Source of the DNA: Acidobacteriota bacterium
Lineage (GTDB): Bacteria > Acidobacteriota > Blastocatellia > Pyrinomonadales > Pyrinomonadaceae
Assembly: GCA_019239425.1 (NCBI GenBank)
Contig: JAFAZX010000075.1
Location: 1 to 64,000 of the forward strand
DNA length: 64,000 bases
Direction: 5' to 3'
Positions 61,583-64,000 of this stretch are shown here, one piece after another. Numbering within the stretch: the first letter of the stretch is position 1; each line of letters starts with the position of its first letter. The position numbers and the translations under genes are program-made. Below the pieces are notes generated by a model, which was given only the letters and a program-made list of their open reading frames with translations, had not been told where the DNA came from and ran no database searches.

Positions 61583-62068
61583 CTACTTCCATTCGCGACC
61601 GGGGAGCCGCGTCTTGACCTCTTGGAGCAGCCAGCCGTTCCCGTCCGGGTCCTCGAACGAGGCGAACGAGAAATAGGTGCGACCTTCCGGGTCGCGCCCG
61701 CCGACGCGCGGGCTCTCGCCGGTGTCGTTGAAGGGGCCGCCCGCGTAGTGGAAGACCTCGCTGACGGCGACGCCGCGGGAGAGGAGATCTTCGCGGGCGG
61801 CCTCGATGTCGTCCACGGCGAGGACGAGGCTGTCGGCGAGGCCGGGCCGGGCCGACCTGATCCCCTTGCCGAAGATGATCGAGGCTTGCGAGTTGTGCGG
61901 CGTCATCTGCACGATGCGGAATCGGTCGCCCGCCGCGAAGTCGCCGTCGAACCGCCAGCCCAAATTCTGGTAGAACGCCTTCGCGCGGTCGATGTCGGAG
62001 ACGCCGAGCATCACGACTTCGAGCTTCATGTCAACGGGTTCGCCTTTTGTGATTTCTGTCGTTGCCAT
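61583..62068 (-). CDS. VOC/glyoxalase-family protein
   Basis: A 161-residue vicinal-oxygen-chelate fold protein with two beta-alpha-beta units: VVMLGVSDIDRAKAFYQNLGW and LVLAVDDIEAAREDLLSRG. The C-terminal FASFEDPDGNGWLLQEV is the usual family ending with the metal-ligand Glu. The enzyme could be a glyoxalase-, dioxygenase- or resistance-type member; the substrate is unknown. ATG 62068 is preceded by gggaggag. The open frame runs further upstream but is basic low-complexity sequence antisense or shifted relative to the neighbour. It follows the NIPSNAP gene by 31 nt on the same strand. Confidence 0.9.
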   Translation of the reverse strand: MATTEITKGEPVDMKLEVVMLGVSDIDRAKAFYQNLGWRFDGDFAAGDRFRIVQMTPHNSQASIIFGKGIRSARPGLADSLVLAVDDIEAAREDLLSRGVAVSEVFHYAGGPFNDTGESPRVGGRDPEGRTYFSFASFEDPDGNGWLLQEVKTRLPGREWK

Positions 62069-62099
62069 AACTCCTCCCTCTGAATTTCGAGCCGTCGTT

Positions 62100-62576
62100 T
62101 TACTTGAGCGCCGAGAAGCTGGTCGGGTCCATGAAGTAGCTGTCGATATGATTCGCCAGCGGCCCCTGCGTCTCCGAGTCGGCCTTGACCTTCTTCCATT
62201 CCGGGTCGGCTTGGAACGCGGCCCAATTCTTCTGTGCCTCCTCGCGGCTCGGGTGCTCAAGGATGTATACGAAGAGATTCTGTGAATACGGCGCGTCTTC
62301 GGGAACCCAGTAACCGACGCTCTTCATGTTGTGCCGCTTGAAAATGGCGTCTGTGTGATCGCCGAAGCGAGCTTTAAGAGCATCCATTTTGCCCTCGTTA
62401 ACGTGATACAGGCGCAGTTCGTAGACGTGTTGCGAGGACTTCGCTCCGCCAAGGTTGCTGAAACCGAGAGTCACAGCGGCGCCGCCAACAAACGCTAGGA
62501 GACACCACATCGTCGTGCCGCTCAGATTTGCCGCTGCGACTTTCATAGTTGCGATTGCTACGCTTGCAATCTCCAT
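62100..62576 (-). CDS. NIPSNAP-family protein with N-terminal membrane segment
   Basis: A 158-residue protein. A hydrophobic segment at about residues 22-40 anchors it or serves as a signal. The rest is a NIPSNAP-type ferredoxin-like domain: VYELRLYHVNEGKMDALKAR, VGYWVPEDAPYSQNLFVYIL and a C-terminal helix with EEAQKNWAAFQADPEWKKV. The family is poorly understood, with links to membrane vesicles and small-molecule metabolism. It probably shares a transcript with the VOC gene. ATG 62576 is used. Confidence 0.88.
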   Translation of the reverse strand: MEIASVAIATMKVAAANLSGTTMWCLLAFVGGAAVTLGFSNLGGAKSSQHVYELRLYHVNEGKMDALKARFGDHTDAIFKRHNMKSVGYWVPEDAPYSQNLFVYILEHPSREEAQKNWAAFQADPEWKKVKADSETQGPLANHIDSYFMDPTSFSALK

Positions 62577-62749
62577 AATGTCCTCCAGTTGATTCTCGAT
62601 TTAATGCGTTTCCTAGCTCCGCTTGGTTGCCGCTTAGAGCGACGAGACGGAATCGAACCTGAATCCGGAGTCGGACTGCCAAGCGATTCGCCCTCGAAGT
62701 CGCGGGCGGTCGTCCGTCTCACCACCCGGCGCTCAAGCCTCCGCGACCT

Positions 62750-63286
62750 TCAACGGGAGTGGGAGTGATTGAGAGAGAGGGACGCCCCTTTCGGTATGGT
62801 GAACGTCACCGTCCTGGACTGCCCGGGGAAGGGCTCGTGGTTGGCGTTGACCAGTTCGAGCCGCACCTTGTGGGGGCCTTCCGACAGCCCGGCGATGTCG
62901 ATTGTGTTGATGCCGCTCGGATCCGCCCACCACCAGCCCACGTCGTCCACGTGTACGTGTAGATGCCCGACCCGCGGGGAGACGCCCACGCCGCCCTTCC
63001 CGAAGACCGGCACGACGTTCACGTTCTCCGCCCGCCACTGAATCCAGACGATGCCCTGGGCTAGCCCCTCGGGAAGCGGGTCGTCCACGAACAGCCTGGG
63101 CGGGGGCTCGTTCCTGGTTTCGGTGTACGGCGAGACGCCGCGGACGTCCCTCACGCTCAGAGAGGCAGGCTCCGCCGCGCCCTGAAGGGCGGGCTCCGCG
63201 TCGGCGCGTGTGGACGTGCGGGCCCAGGCGGTGACAACGCCGGCTGCCAGCGCGGCCGCGATCAGAAGTAGTGCTATCCGTTTCAT
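62750..63286 (-). CDS. exported DUF6130-like protein
   Basis: A 178-residue exported protein (signal MKRIALLLIAAALAAGVVTA, then a linker). The core has VGHLHVHVDDVGWWWADPSG, NTIDIAGLSEGPHKV and LELVNANHEPFPGQSRTVTF, the recognisable DUF6130 pattern. The His and Trp-rich strand could bind metal, but the function of the family is not known. The ribosome-binding site aaggagacg precedes ATG 63286; the frame upstream has no signal. It stands alone between the NIPSNAP gene and the epoxide hydrolase. Confidence 0.82.
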   Translation of the reverse strand: MKRIALLLIAAALAAGVVTAWARTSTRADAEPALQGAAEPASLSVRDVRGVSPYTETRNEPPPRLFVDDPLPEGLAQGIVWIQWRAENVNVVPVFGKGGVGVSPRVGHLHVHVDDVGWWWADPSGINTIDIAGLSEGPHKVRLELVNANHEPFPGQSRTVTFTIPKGASLSLNHSHSR

Positions 63287-63366
63287 ACAACGTCTCCTTG
63301 CCACGTGTGTCATTCAACCAGTTGTCAGGACGGTCCCATTCGGTCGGGTATCGGAATGCCCGCCGC

Positions 63367-64000
63367 TCACCGGCGCGAAGTCGCGACCTGGCGAAGCGAC
63401 TTGAACGCCGCGCGCAACTCGGCTACGAAGAGTTCGGGCTGCTCCCAGGCCGCGAAGTGGCCGCCTTTGGGGAGCCGGTTGTAATGAATCAGTTTAGGGT
63501 AGGCTTTCTCCGTCCAGCTCCGCGGGGCCGCGTAGATTTCATCCGGGAAGACGCTCACGGCGGCCGGGATGGGGACGCCTTTCGGGGCGAAGAAGGCGAG
63601 CTTGCTCTCCCAATAGAGACGGGCCGAAGAGACGGCCGTGTTCGTCAGCCAGTAGAGCGTGATGTTGTCGAGGACGTCGTCCCGCGTCAGACCCTCACTC
63701 TGGCCGTCGAAGACGCGCGAGATGAGCGCGTAGCTGGCCGCGTCGTGGTCGAGCATCCAGGCGGCGAGGCCGACGGGCGAGTCCTCAAGCCCGTAGAGCG
63801 TCTGCGGCCGGTTCGCCATCTCGTTGGCGTAGCCGAGGCCGTGCTTGTAGAAGAAGTCGAGCTGATCCCACGCGCCTCTTTCGTCGGCCGAGAGGCCCGC
63901 CGGCGGCGGCTCGCCGAGCTGCATGGCCTTCGCGATGTCGGCCGGGACGGTGGCGGGCATGTTGGTGTGGATGCCGACCAGTTCCGGCGGCGCGAGCAAC
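63367..64000 (-). CDS. epoxide hydrolase, alpha/beta-hydrolase fold, 5' partial
   Basis: C-terminal part of a microsomal-type epoxide hydrolase; the N-terminus lies beyond the window edge. The lid region ([21 protein letters not shown] and [20 protein letters not shown]) and the catalytic His segment [16 protein letters not shown] are characteristic. The nucleophile Asp would lie in the missing part. Such enzymes hydrolyse epoxides, often in detoxification. The frame is open at the window end, so 64000 is not a real start. Confidence 0.88.
   Translation of the reverse strand, partial: LLAPPELVGIHTNMPATVPADIAKAMQLGEPPPAGLSADERGAWDQLDFFYKHGLGYANEMANRPQTLYGLEDSPVGLAAWMLDHDAASYALISRVFDGQSEGLTRDDVLDNITLYWLTNTAVSSARLYWESKLAFFAPKGVPIPAAVSVFPDEIYAAPRSWTEKAYPKLIHYNRLPKGGHFAAWEQPELFVAELRAAFKSLRQVATSRR

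Noticed and set aside
62636-62740. tRNA-like T-arm (ggttcgattccg on the minus strand)
   Set aside because: The flanking sequence does not form a valid T stem, acceptor or anticodon arm; no cloverleaf could be built.

Overview
The window is high-GC bacterial DNA, most likely from an uncultured Acidobacteriota of the Blastocatellia/Pyrinomonadaceae type. This is an inference from content: three VWA-domain secreted proteins of the kind typical of Acidobacteria, a futalosine (menaquinone) gene cluster, many secreted peptidases, and long palindromic repeats at gene ends. No 16S gene is present to confirm it.

Layout. 0-12.9 kb holds housekeeping and secreted-enzyme genes: a sigma-54 activator cut by the window edge, queD, a zinc-ribbon membrane protein, a DinG-type Fe-S helicase, a Cys-rich secreted peptide, a secreted HExxH peptidase, glyA, an S41 peptidase, a FAD monooxygenase and proS. 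12.9-20 kb is read leftward: larB, two secreted proteins sharing OmpA-like modules, an LCAT-like lipase, a metallophosphoesterase and an M61 peptidase. 20.1-24.7 kb is a partial futalosine menaquinone cluster (ubiX-like, GNAT, ubiA-like, mqnE, a coiled-coil gene, mqnD). 24.8-34 kb holds a LolA-like protein, an acyltransferase head-to-head with an M14 peptidase, a VWA protein, a Ca-binding secreted protein and glgC. 34-39.6 kb groups pentose and nucleoside genes. rpiB and deoC both carry N-terminal amphipathic helices like bacterial microcompartment encapsulation peptides, and a zeta-toxin-like gene pair sits between them in the same operon. hpt and deoB follow. DeoB would supply (deoxy)ribose-5-phosphate, DeoC would split deoxyribose-5-phosphate to acetaldehyde and glyceraldehyde-3-phosphate, and RpiB would handle ribose-5-phosphate. 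This matches the cargo of sugar-phosphate-utilising (SPU) microcompartments, although no shell gene is visible here.

43.1-56.6 kb is a genomic island of about 13.5 kb inserted at the 3' end of tRNA-Asp. It is bounded by a perfect 45-bp direct repeat of the tRNA 3' half and carries a truncated tyrosine integrase beside the tRNA. It is dominated by a secreted RHS/YD-repeat protein of about 2,826 residues with sugar-binding-type domains and a lower-GC C-terminal tip carrying an HExIH motif. Downstream lie a second displaced HExIH tip, a third displaced tip fragment, small partner genes and an IS630 remnant. This looks like a polymorphic toxin locus with a reservoir of exchanged tips.

56.8-64 kb holds an MBL-fold hydrolase, a thiol-redox/histidine-kinase/crotonase operon, VOC, NIPSNAP and DUF6130-like proteins, and a partial epoxide hydrolase. 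Many intergenic regions contain long inverted repeats built from short repeated words; one family (ttaaccacagagacacagag type) occurs four times.
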